From NCBI RefSeq assembly GCF_022267315.1, contig NZ_JAIKLE010000017.1, positions 86,315 to 150,314 on the forward strand: a DNA stretch of 64,000 nucleotides, written 5' to 3'. Under the pieces are notes generated by a model. The model was given only the letters and a program-made list of their open reading frames with translations. It was not told the origin of the DNA and searched no databases. Position numbers and translations under genes: made by a program. Shown here one piece after another: positions 55,610 through 63,151 of the stretch. Origin of the DNA: Maribellus maritimus (GTDB taxonomy: Bacteria; Bacteroidota; Bacteroidia; Bacteroidales; Prolixibacteraceae). Each line of letters starts with the position of its first letter. Positions within the stretch are counted from its first letter, which is position 1.

Positions 55610-57675
55610 AACCCAAGCTCCGATTCAAGGCTTTGTAATTCTTTTTCCAGTTCACTTAAATTAGCAGTAATTTCCTCAACAGCCCTTAGTTGTTCGGGCT
55701 TATAAAATTCCTTATTGAAGTTAATTTCTACTCCTAAAATATTATCCAGGAATTCAAAAGGTTTATGAATGTATTTTGCCATAAAATCAGCAATCCACTG
55801 ATTGTTTTCAGTATCATCGGGTGAATAGGGGATGATTTCATAATCCTTTTGGTAATCGGGTGTTAATTCAACAGAAATAATAATGGAAGCTCCTTTAGTT
55901 TTAGAGGATTTATAGGAAGCTTTAATTATGATTTTACCGCATCCCAATTCTTCCTGTTTTCCTTTCTGTTCTTTTATCAAGGTCTCCTTATCTTCATCGT
56001 ACCAGAAAACAGCATTCTTCTCATAAACCTTTAAATCGGCTTCTTTGTAGTCCAATAGGGCAATTTGTGGTTTTATATATTCATCAAAATAATGTTTTAG
56101 AGAATGGTATTTATCTTTATCGTAATCAGTGATTTCAAAATCTGATAGTTCAATCGTTACATCTTCCAATTGCTGAAAGATTTTCACAGGTTTAAGTTTC
56201 ACTGATTTGGCCCTTATTTCTTCGCCTTCTTTATTGATTTTTACGGGCAGTTGTGATTCAAATGTTTTACCATTTTCATCAATATTGGTCAGCATAATAG
56301 CTTGTTTATTATAGTAAAAGTGCCATTTATCAAAGACTTTTGTAAAACCATTGTCTTTAAATTCTGCCAAAGCTTTAACAATTTCATCCCGGTTTTCCTG
56401 TGCCATTTCTTTCCTTTTCTTACCCCTGCTTTTTTTGAGTGGCTTGAATAGTTCGGAGCCATTAATCAGAAGCACTTTGTCTTTTCTGTCAACTGCTTTG
56501 TTTTTGTTAAATATCCACAGGTAGGTGTATATACCGGTATTGAAGAATTCATCGGTTGGCATTTGAATAATGGCTTCCACCCAATCCTGGTCAAAAAAAT
56601 ATTTGCGGATGTTGCTTTCACCGCCTCCGGCATCTCCACTAAATAGAGTAGAGCCATTATGAACTACAACTGACAGCCCATCGTTAGCCAATTGGTAAAT
56701 GATGTGCTGGGTAAATAAAAACTGGCCATCAGAAATGGACGGCAGGTCAATAAAACGTTCAGTCGTGTCGTTTTTAATGTCTTTTTGATAACCTTTCCAG
56801 TCAACGCCATACGGAGGATTCGCTACAACAATGTCAAACTTCTTTTCTATAAATGAGATGTTTGTAAGTGTATTGCCATATTTTATTTCTGAATCAGTAC
56901 GGAAACGGCTTTCAATTTTTGCCAATGCATAAAGGGTGTCGCTCCAATCTTCTCCGAAAGTTGCCGTTGGCCGGGAAAACTTTTCTTTGATTTTATCTTC
57001 CACACCAAAAAGAAGGTTTCCTCCGCCGCAGGTTGGGTCATAGATTGTAAGGAACTTCCCATTGTCCGAAATTTTGGAAGCAATGATTTCTGATATTAAT
57101 GAGATAATATCATCTGGTGTATATTGTTCCCCTGCTGTTTCCGCCGAAATGTCCGCCCATTTTCTTTTAATGTGTTCTTCAAGCGTGGTTATTTCTGAGT
57201 TATCAAACGGTTCTAAATCAATCTCGCTCCAGGCCTTTACGGTATCAAAAAGAATCCGTTTCTTTTTTAGCTGACCACTTGTGCCGGAAATATCAAGAAA
57301 CTTTTCTTCTTCCGTTCCTTTGTCAACACCTAATAGGTTTTTTGTCCCTCCATCAAAGGCTCTTAGATAAGCGTGAAAATCAACATCAAAGGTTTTATCA
57401 TTTTTGCAGATGTCTTTTAAGGTTTTGTTTTTTCGGATTACGTAGTCGTTGTAACCGTAACCTAAATCACGAAATTCTTCGACAAATTCATCAATATCAT
57501 CCCTGCTTATTTCCTGTTCCAGTTCTTTTGAATAGCGCAGCAACCGGCTTTCTACCAAAATTAGCGCAAAGTAGGGCATCATAAATTTCGGGAAATCACT
57601 TTGCTTAATTCCTGCCCCTATTAATAAATCGGCTGTGCGCCAAACGTCTGATTCGTATTGTAATATGTTATTCAT
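55606..57675 (-). CDS. hsdM: Type I restriction enzyme, M (N6-adenine methyltransferase) subunit
   Basis: 689 aa. The N-terminal helical domain (about 1-170) precedes the methyltransferase: motif I DPTCGGGNLLFG near 211 and motif IV NPPYGVDW near 287 mark a gamma-type N6-adenine enzyme. A long C-terminal part (about 480-689) differs from the common 500-residue HsdM and contains beta-rich segments plus a final coiled coil (ELEKELQSLESELGL). It modifies host DNA and, with HsdR and HsdS, forms the restriction complex. It starts 9 bp after the XRE regulator and overlaps hsdS by 4 bp. Confidence 0.95.
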   Translation of the reverse strand: MNNILQYESDVWRTADLLIGAGIKQSDFPKFMMPYFALILVESRLLRYSKELEQEISRDDIDEFVEEFRDLGYGYNDYVIRKNKTLKDICKNDKTFDVDFHAYLRAFDGGTKNLLGVDKGTEEEKFLDISGTSGQLKKKRILFDTVKAWSEIDLEPFDNSEITTLEEHIKRKWADISAETAGEQYTPDDIISLISEIIASKISDNGKFLTIYDPTCGGGNLLFGVEDKIKEKFSRPTATFGEDWSDTLYALAKIESRFRTDSEIKYGNTLTNISFIEKKFDIVVANPPYGVDWKGYQKDIKNDTTERFIDLPSISDGQFLFTQHIIYQLANDGLSVVVHNGSTLFSGDAGGGESNIRKYFFDQDWVEAIIQMPTDEFFNTGIYTYLWIFNKNKAVDRKDKVLLINGSELFKPLKKSRGKKRKEMAQENRDEIVKALAEFKDNGFTKVFDKWHFYYNKQAIMLTNIDENGKTFESQLPVKINKEGEEIRAKSVKLKPVKIFQQLEDVTIELSDFEITDYDKDKYHSLKHYFDEYIKPQIALLDYKEADLKVYEKNAVFWYDEDKETLIKEQKGKQEELGCGKIIIKASYKSSKTKGASIIISVELTPDYQKDYEIIPYSPDDTENNQWIADFMAKYIHKPFEFLDNILGVEINFNKEFYKPEQLRAVEEITANLSELEKELQSLESELGL

Positions 57676-57684
57676 ATTTAGTCT

Positions 57685-57972
57685 TTAAACTTCTTCGTTT
57701 AATATTTTTTTTAATGCTTCGTTTAAAAAAGGTTGCCCCGAAAAATCCTTCATTATTTTTTCGGCAATATATTTTATCTGCAAATCTTTAAAATTGACAT
57801 CTAACGATTCGGATAATGGTTTTATCATTGAGATCGTAATTTGCCTTTCGCCTAACTCCATTTTTGATAAGGTGCTGGTATCCACATTCAGGGCATGGGC
57901 AACAATGCGCTGCGGAATTCCTTTTTGTTCTCGTCTGGCTTTTATGTATGCTCCAAAATTTGCGTTTTTCAT
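57685..57972 (-). CDS. XRE-family helix-turn-helix regulator
   Basis: 95 aa. The helix-turn-helix spans about 5-60: FGAYIKARREQKGIPQRIVAHALNVDTSTLSKMELGERQITISM, typical of the Cro/CI-like fold. The remaining 35 residues are a helical tail. First in the hsdM-S-R operon with 9-bp spacing, so it probably controls that operon, as C proteins do for other restriction systems. Autoregulation is inference. Confidence 0.92.
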   Translation of the reverse strand: MKNANFGAYIKARREQKGIPQRIVAHALNVDTSTLSKMELGERQITISMIKPLSESLDVNFKDLQIKYIAEKIMKDFSGQPFLNEALKKILNEEV

Positions 57973-58239
57973 ACGAAATTATTTTTAGTAGAGACGAAAA
58001 TATTTTGAACCTTATTTTGAATTTTAATATTCACAGTAACTTATTGGTTATGTTTTTTGATAAAAACTGCTTAGACAGTCTTGTCAAAAATAGTAATAAA
58101 TGGAGCTCAAAAAATGACAAAAAATTGAATTTAATTTTTCCTGTACTTTAAAATTGGAATAATTGATATTATTCAATGGTTATCTTTCTATTATTAAGGA
58201 AGATATATTTTCTAATAATCTTCCTATACCTCCATCCCC
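57973..58239. other. Upstream region of the restriction operon
   Basis: AT-rich stretch before the XRE gene. It must contain the operon promoter and probably the operator of the regulator. No confident -33/-7 pair or palindromic operator can be read. Nothing else recognised. Confidence 0.45.
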
Positions 58240-58575
58240 TTCATTCCGGTCATTCGTTCTTCTCACTTCTTGCATTCAGAAGCTTCGGTACCCCATGCAA
58301 GAGTAACTCCTGCATTTCGCTAAATCACCCTAATCGGGTTGAACCGCTTATTTCCTCGTTACACTTGCCTTTGCTTACAGCATTAAAAATCTCAAATAAA
58401 GTTCCAGTGCCTCCGGTAACTTCATTCCATGTATTTCTCCGAACCTGTTCGGAACATTCCTTACATTCAGTAACCTTCTGCACCGCACACAAGAGTAAAC
58501 GCCTCATTTCACTTCGTTCGCCCTGTCTTCGCTCAGACCTCACTACTTTACATTCAGCTTCTACACTTGTTTTTG
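58240..58575 (-). ncRNA. Two related structured segments, candidate RNA
   Basis: Two segments of about 80-95 bases (58240-58321 and 58421-58513) share TTCATTCC, CTT[GA]CATTCAG, CAAGAGTAA and CATTTC in the same order, and a third partial copy ends near 58575. In the minus orientation each can form a stem: CTTGCAT/ATGCAAG in one copy and CTTGTGT/ATGTAAG in the other, the second held by G-U pairs that exist only if the minus strand is transcribed. A further perfect CCGAAC/GTTCGG hairpin lies at 58439-58452. The 85-codon open frame on this strand is probably incidental. No known RNA family recognised. Confidence 0.45.
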
Positions 58576-58720
58576 CCAACACGTAAAATTATCGTGAATG
58601 TTTAAAGGCCTTTCGAAAAAGTCGAAATTAATTTTTCAAATCACATTTTACAGATCTTCCTTTTTCCTGGCTACAATTTAAAATCATGCCTTTCCGCTCG
58701 GCCATTGTTGTTCCGATGGC

Positions 58721-58841
58721 AAAGGTAAATCCGTGTTTTACGGGTATGCAAGTTCAAGCCTCCGGTTTTGCAGAAAATCTCCATCCTCCTTCCTCGGATA
58801 GTATTTCCCGCAAAAAACCTGCATACCCAAACACTACCTTT
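58721..58841. repeat. Long imperfect hairpin upstream of the small genes
   Basis: Nested inverted repeats share a common centre: AAAGGTA/TACCTTT (58721-58727, 58835-58841), GTGTTT/AAACAC (58733-58738, 58829-58834), GGGTATGCA/TGCATACCC (58742-58750, 58820-58828) and GGTTTTGC with GCAA..AACC (58764-58771, 58810-58819). That makes 22 exact pairs outside the inner stem, with bulges only on the left arm. A 70-codon open frame (58686-58898) covers it but is not gene-like. Confidence 0.6.
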
Positions 58842-58905
58842 TTAAGCCACCAAAACAGCAACGACCGATCCGATGGAAAGACGCATAACATTAAATGATA
58901 ATACT

Positions 58906-59250
58906 ATGGAAAAGAAAAATGAAAATAACAGTTTTGAAAATGTGAGTAACGAAAAACAAAACTCACTCTCCTCCGGAATCCGCATAAGTTTAGGTATGAA
59001 CTTCCCAATTATCAAACAAAAGTTTGTAAAAATTAAAGAGGCAGAATATTCAACTGATTTCGAGTTTTTCATTCAAAATCAGATACACGTGGTTGTAAGC
59101 GGCAATAAAGATTGTACGATTTGCAGCTCAGTTGAAAAACGGGTATTCTGGCAAGGATCTGCACTTCCTGATGATACGGTGTATAACCTAATTGAAGGCA
59201 TTCATAAGGATATTCTATCCTTTCGGTACGGCGGGGAATTAGTTTACTAA
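58906..59250 (+). CDS. Unknown small cytoplasmic protein
   Basis: 114 aa from the ATG at 58906. An in-frame ATG at 58873 would add 11 residues. The first 30 residues are Asn/Glu-rich and probably disordered. The remainder (about 35-114) looks like one alpha/beta domain with two Cys in DCTICSSVEK. No family recognised. It begins about 65 bp after the long hairpin and is followed by two more small genes on the same strand, so it is probably the first gene of a short operon of the element. Confidence 0.6.
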   Translation: MEKKNENNSFENVSNEKQNSLSSGIRISLGMNFPIIKQKFVKIKEAEYSTDFEFFIQNQIHVVVSGNKDCTICSSVEKRVFWQGSALPDDTVYNLIEGIHKDILSFRYGGELVY

Positions 59251-59265
59251 CAAAAACACAAAACG

Positions 59266-59640
59266 ATGAAATTAGCTGATTTAAATAAAGATTGGAAACA
59301 GGATATTTCCGTCACATATAAACTGGGATTAATTGAATACCAGTGCAGGGTGAAGTATTTCCCATTTTGTAGTGGGAACAGGAATAAATATGAAAATCAA
59401 GATTTGACTGAACTCTTTACTCCTGTTTTTCATTTCGAGTTTGAAACCCTGAATACAAAGGAAATGACATATCAATCTCACTGGATTATGCCCTATTCCT
59501 TGGCGTGGTTTTTGAATAGCTATCCCGATTCCTCGTTAGAAACAATGGTTCGATTTGCTGCAAAGGAAAATGGATATGTTGAAAGAATTTCAGAGGTAAA
59601 TCAAAAGTTGCAAAGAGGCACACAATTATCAATTTTCTAA
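59266..59640 (+). CDS. Unknown small cytoplasmic protein
   Basis: 124 aa, no signal or membrane segment. The sequence is rich in aromatic residues and has the look of an alpha/beta domain (KYFPFCSGNRNKYENQDL, FHFEFETLNTKEMTYQSHWIMPYSLAWFL). No family recognised. 15 bp after the previous gene and 10 bp before the next, so co-transcribed. Confidence 0.6.
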   Translation: MKLADLNKDWKQDISVTYKLGLIEYQCRVKYFPFCSGNRNKYENQDLTELFTPVFHFEFETLNTKEMTYQSHWIMPYSLAWFLNSYPDSSLETMVRFAAKENGYVERISEVNQKLQRGTQLSIF

Positions 59641-59650
59641 CCGACCCATT

Positions 59651-59875
59651 ATGAAAAGAATTTTCAATAATCTCCCGGTTCGATGGATTCTCCGGCTTGC
59701 CATCATTGCCCTTGCTTCGTATATCACCGGATTAAGCTTTTGGTGGTGCTTGTTGGCTTATATCGGCATCATGTTTCTTATTGAATTTGCAAAGAATATG
59801 ATTGTCATAATTCTTGGAATTGTGTTGGTTATTGGTGTATCCTTGGCCATGTTTTTTGGGTTGTTAACCCTCTAA
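59651..59875 (+). CDS. Small two-helix membrane protein
   Basis: 74 aa. A basic start (MKRIFNNLPVRWILR) leads into two or three hydrophobic segments: LAIIALASYITGLSFWWCLLAYIGIMFLIEF and MIVIILGIVLVIGVSLAMFFGLL. It has no recognised family and is predicted in the inner membrane. Last gene of the small + operon, followed by a terminator. Such short hydrophobic proteins are common near conjugation genes. Role unknown. Confidence 0.6.
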   Translation: MKRIFNNLPVRWILRLAIIALASYITGLSFWWCLLAYIGIMFLIEFAKNMIVIILGIVLVIGVSLAMFFGLLTL

Positions 59876-59893
59876 ATTTTGAGAAATAAAAGA

Positions 59894-59959
59894 AAAGGCA
59901 ACTCAACAGTTGCCTTTCATGTTAACCCCCAAACACACGATAGGTCGGGATGACCTATC
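59894..59959. terminator. Terminator plus a second hairpin at the end of both operons
   Basis: AAAGGCAACT/AGTTGCCTTT (59894-59903, 59908-59917) is a perfect 10-bp stem. A further perfect stem GATAGGTC/GACCTATC (59939-59946, 59952-59959) follows 20 bp later. They lie between the small + operon and the minus-strand tra operon and may end both. Confidence 0.65.
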
Positions 59960-60002
59960 AATAATAAAGATACTTAAATTATGATTATTAAACAAAAGAA
60001 TA

Positions 60003-60884
60003 TTACAGCTTCTTAACTGAATAAGCTTTTGCCAAATCTCCATTTTTGATAATAAATCGCTGATGCCTTCCACCATCCTTTTCGAACAACTCCACAACCA
60101 GTTGTTTCTTATCCGGGATAGTGAATTTCTTAAATGCAAAAACGGTACTCTCTGCCTCTTTACCCTTTACAGAGGTTAGATAATTATAAGCCCGGACAGG
60201 TTCTATAATCGTTTCCTGAATAGCAGTGCGTTTGACAACTTTTTTATCGACGATTTTGAAAACAAGGAAGTCAATATCAAAAGGAATGTCAGAGGTGTTT
60301 TTGATTTCAGTATGGAGGAACACTAGCCCATTATGGCTAAAAATCCCCCTGAGTTGGAACTCAATTCCAAATTGATTGCTATTTACACGCTTAACTTTTT
60401 TCCGGTTGGTTTTATAGATTTTCTCCATTGCCATCTGTACCGCTTGCGGCGATTCATTCCCCAGTTCAGAAAGTTGAACCTCCATAGAATTTTCAGGACG
60501 ATTGGTTAACTTATCGTTATGAAGAAAATTTTTCATTTCGATGTTCAGTTTTTCCGGTTCTTTTGAATAATTCACGATAAACGAGTAGAAGCTTCCTTCA
60601 TCGGTGATAACGGAGAAGTTAGTTTCTTCAGTAAAATCTTTTACAGCAGCTTTTACCCGGACCACATTTTCCGCACCCTCTGCTTTTCCTGCTATGATAT
60701 TGGATGAGCCCAAATCAATATAGGAAATCCCCGAAGGGAAAATCAGGTGAACCGTTTTGTCATAGGTAACCTCCAGATAATAGGAAGGGATAACGTTGTT
60801 TTTAGGGATAACCTTTGTGTAATTGTTTTGAGCAAAGAGGGAGAAGGTTGATAGATATAATAAGATGAAAATTATCGGTTTCAT
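60003..60884 (-). CDS. traN: Conjugative transposon protein TraN
   Basis: 293 aa. A signal peptide (MKPIIFILLYLSTFSLFAQ) and a beta-rich body with the family segments YYLEVTYDKTVHLIFPSGISYIDLGSSNIIAGKAEGAENVVRVKA and FIVNYSKEPEKLNIEM identify TraN (DUF4138) of Bacteroides-type elements. It probably takes the VirB9-like place in the outer part of the mating channel. It is downstream of traM by 33 bp. In related elements traO, traP and traQ usually follow. None is seen before the terminators. Confidence 0.93.
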   Translation of the reverse strand: MKPIIFILLYLSTFSLFAQNNYTKVIPKNNVIPSYYLEVTYDKTVHLIFPSGISYIDLGSSNIIAGKAEGAENVVRVKAAVKDFTEETNFSVITDEGSFYSFIVNYSKEPEKLNIEMKNFLHNDKLTNRPENSMEVQLSELGNESPQAVQMAMEKIYKTNRKKVKRVNSNQFGIEFQLRGIFSHNGLVFLHTEIKNTSDIPFDIDFLVFKIVDKKVVKRTAIQETIIEPVRAYNYLTSVKGKEAESTVFAFKKFTIPDKKQLVVELFEKDGGRHQRFIIKNGDLAKAYSVKKL

Positions 60885-60917
60885 TTTGATGATTTTTTTG
60901 AGTTAAAGAATTTGATT

Positions 60918-62213
60918 TTAATTGGATGGCATTAACAACAAGCGATGCCCGGCTTTCAGGGTTACTTTGGTTGTCCGTAGTTTTTTTGAAACATACTGGG
61001 AAGTCCCCTGAATAAAACTCCGCCCTACATCAGCAGCTAATTGCTGTCCTGCGGTTGTTCCCTGTGTAATACTGATGCTTGTCCCGGCATCGCGCCCCAT
61101 AGAAGCGGTGATTTCTTTTAAAGCCGTTGTTTCCACAGAGCCAGGAATAAACAAACCTTGCTGTCCGTCTGTGTCGTAGGCGGTCAGTTGCACAGGTATA
61201 ATATTACCGTTGTGTTCAAGGGATTGTATAAATATCTGCAAACGTTCTCCCTGAATTTGAGCGATGCCGGTTATTAGCGAATTCTTCAGAAGCTCAAAAC
61301 CACCGGTTTCCACCGGTTCAAGCAGACGAAGTTTTACGTTTTGTCCGTTGACCAGTGTCTGGGTGCTGTTTACACATGCCCAAATCGTATTCCGGTCTTT
61401 CTGAACTTTTTCGCATCCAGCGGTTATAAAAGAATAATTACGAGGTGTTGAGACCTGCCCGATAAAAGCCGAATCACTGATATTCTGCTCCAGTGCAGAA
61501 ACGGTATTATCCGAAATGGTCCTAATAGGTTTTGAAGGAACTGGTTGCTTTTCCTTTTCTATTGGTTGAGATTTTGTTGCTGAAACTTCAGTTTCAGTAA
61601 CCTGCCCGGATGATTCAGGCATATATCTGGAAGCCAGTTGATATGACTTTTCCATTAGCCTTAACTGCTCATCCACACTGCCTCCTTGTCCCTTCAGAGC
61701 AAGCTGATTTTTTAACTCCTCAATTTCCTTTTTCAGCTTTTCATTTTCAGTATCCTCTTTAGGCTTTTCATAAAAATTATCGAGGGTTTTATTAATTCCC
61801 TTGTAAGCCGAAGCTGAATTTTGTATTGCTTTTTCCGGTTGTTTCGAGCCTGAATATTTTCCGTTTGATGTGGATTGTTCATCCTTGCTGTCCGGTACCG
61901 ACAAATCAAATTTTGCAGGTTCGTCGTTCCCCATCATTGCTGAAAACTGTTCCAGTGAACGAACCGGCTTTTCTTCAAACAATTTCTCCTGTTCAAAGGC
62001 GCTGATTTTGTCCTTTATAAGGTTGCTTTCCGCAGGCATGGGCAGTTCTGTGTTCAATCCTGTTGCCCCTTTGGTTGTACTGCTTTTTTCTGATGGCTTA
62101 AAAATAAGCCAGAGGCTTGCAGCAAAAACCGCAAACATCAAAGCGAAAACTGCATACTTTTTTAGCTGTTGTTTTTGCTTTGGTTTCAGTATAGTTTTAT
62201 TGTTTTTGTTCAT
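60918..62213 (-). CDS. traM: Conjugative transposon protein TraM
   Basis: 431 aa. One N-terminal transmembrane helix (about 25-45), a long low-complexity Ser/Pro/Glu region with a coiled coil (EDTENEKLKKEIEELKNQL), and a C-terminal beta-barrel-like domain (about 255-431, FITAGCEKVQKDRNTIWACVN to VTLKAGHRLLLMPSN). This is the TraM layout, which corresponds to VirB10-type channel proteins. It overlaps the traL stop by 17 bp and is followed by traN. Confidence 0.93.
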   Translation of the reverse strand: MNKNNKTILKPKQKQQLKKYAVFALMFAVFAASLWLIFKPSEKSSTTKGATGLNTELPMPAESNLIKDKISAFEQEKLFEEKPVRSLEQFSAMMGNDEPAKFDLSVPDSKDEQSTSNGKYSGSKQPEKAIQNSASAYKGINKTLDNFYEKPKEDTENEKLKKEIEELKNQLALKGQGGSVDEQLRLMEKSYQLASRYMPESSGQVTETEVSATKSQPIEKEKQPVPSKPIRTISDNTVSALEQNISDSAFIGQVSTPRNYSFITAGCEKVQKDRNTIWACVNSTQTLVNGQNVKLRLLEPVETGGFELLKNSLITGIAQIQGERLQIFIQSLEHNGNIIPVQLTAYDTDGQQGLFIPGSVETTALKEITASMGRDAGTSISITQGTTAGQQLAADVGRSFIQGTSQYVSKKLRTTKVTLKAGHRLLLMPSN

Positions 62214-62463
62214 GAAATATATCTTTAAGTTTATGGATTAAACTGTCCTGTGGTAAGTCAAGAGGTTTGATATGTTCGATGTCGAGTATCTTCTGCACCT
62301 CCTGATTATTGAAAGAATCCCAAAGCATGAAAGAGAAAACTGAGGCAAAAAGGATGCACAATCCAAGCACAACAACTTTGCGTTTCTTTTGTGGAATCCG
62401 TTCACATGCTTTTCGGATGGTATCATCCAGCAAACGGCTGGTTCTTCTGATCTTTTGTTTCAT
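62197..62463 (-). CDS. traL: Conjugative transposon protein TraL-like
   Basis: 88 aa. A basic N-terminus is followed by one transmembrane helix (VVVLGLCILFASVFSFMLW) and a short periplasmic tail. Position between traK and traM and the single-helix form match TraL (DUF3989). The identification rests mostly on synteny because the protein is short. It overlaps traM by 17 bp. Confidence 0.8.
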   Translation of the reverse strand: MKQKIRRTSRLLDDTIRKACERIPQKKRKVVVLGLCILFASVFSFMLWDSFNNQEVQKILDIEHIKPLDLPQDSLIHKLKDIFHEQKQ

Positions 62464-62465
62464 GG

Positions 62466-63089
62466 CTACCGGTTTATGGTTTGAATATCCCTGTTTTCTT
62501 TTACCGTAAAATTCTCAATCGTGAAGCCATGCGGATTGTTGTCGCTCCGTACTGAATTAATGAGATTACAGGTGGTAACCAGGCTCCGCTGCGTGATATT
62601 ACTCTCCCGGATGATAACCTGCCGGGCATAGGTAGAAGCTGTATAGGGATAGTTCCTGAAGTCAACCACCACACTATCCACCTGTAGTGTCTGATTGATA
62701 TTCCCGGAGATAATCCTGTTGAAATACCCTTTTTCAACCAAATCCTTGTAATAGGTGTAAACACTTTTGTCTGCCAGAAACATCGCCCGGTTGATGTTGG
62801 ATTCTATGGCGTTTTTATCCGGAGAGAGCGTAAAGAAGAGTTCGTGAAACCGCCGGATATGTTCCCGCGCTTCCACCGGACGGTTTTGGGATAAATCCTG
62901 TGAAAGGGCAAGGATTAACGATTTTCCTTTGTCCAGCACATAGATTTTCTGCCGCTGTTTTTCGGCAAACCGGTAGGCGCTGAAAACCGAATAGCCGGTA
63001 ATGCCTGCGCACAGGATGACAAATACAATCCCGAAAAAGCGAATCTGCCTGAAGCTCGTTTCAATATTTTTTAATGATTTAAATTCCAT
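62466..63089 (-). CDS. traK: Conjugative transposon protein TraK
   Basis: 207 aa. MEFKSLKNIETSFRQIRFFGIVFVILCAGITGYSVF is the cytoplasmic start and membrane helix, followed by a periplasmic domain with FFTLSPDKNAIESNINRAMFLADKSVYTYYKDLVEKGYFNRI, a TraK hallmark. It corresponds to VirB8-like assembly factors of type IV secretion. It lies between traJ and traL, 2 bp from the latter. Confidence 0.94.
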   Translation of the reverse strand: MEFKSLKNIETSFRQIRFFGIVFVILCAGITGYSVFSAYRFAEKQRQKIYVLDKGKSLILALSQDLSQNRPVEAREHIRRFHELFFTLSPDKNAIESNINRAMFLADKSVYTYYKDLVEKGYFNRIISGNINQTLQVDSVVVDFRNYPYTASTYARQVIIRESNITQRSLVTTCNLINSVRSDNNPHGFTIENFTVKENRDIQTINR

Positions 63090-63120
63090 AACTTTCTTTT
63101 TTAAAATTCTTATTCTTTCT

Positions 63121-63137
63121 CCTCTCCTTTGGAGAGG
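63121..63137. repeat. Short palindromic repeat between traJ and traK
   Basis: CCTCTCC-TTT-GGAGAGG, a perfect 7-bp stem with a 3-nt loop, followed by a partial second copy (GGGAGAGG). It has the look of the short C/T-rich palindromes scattered through Bacteroidota intergenic regions. Confidence 0.5.
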
Positions 63138-63151
63138 TTGGGAGAGGCTCT

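Noticed and set aside
58325..58582. 85-codon minus-strand frame as a protein gene
   Set aside because: It covers the repeated stems, whose pairing pattern better explains the conservation between copies. Kept only as part of the RNA candidate.
58686..58898. 70-codon + strand frame as a protein gene
   Set aside because: It coincides with the nested hairpin and has no protein-like segment.
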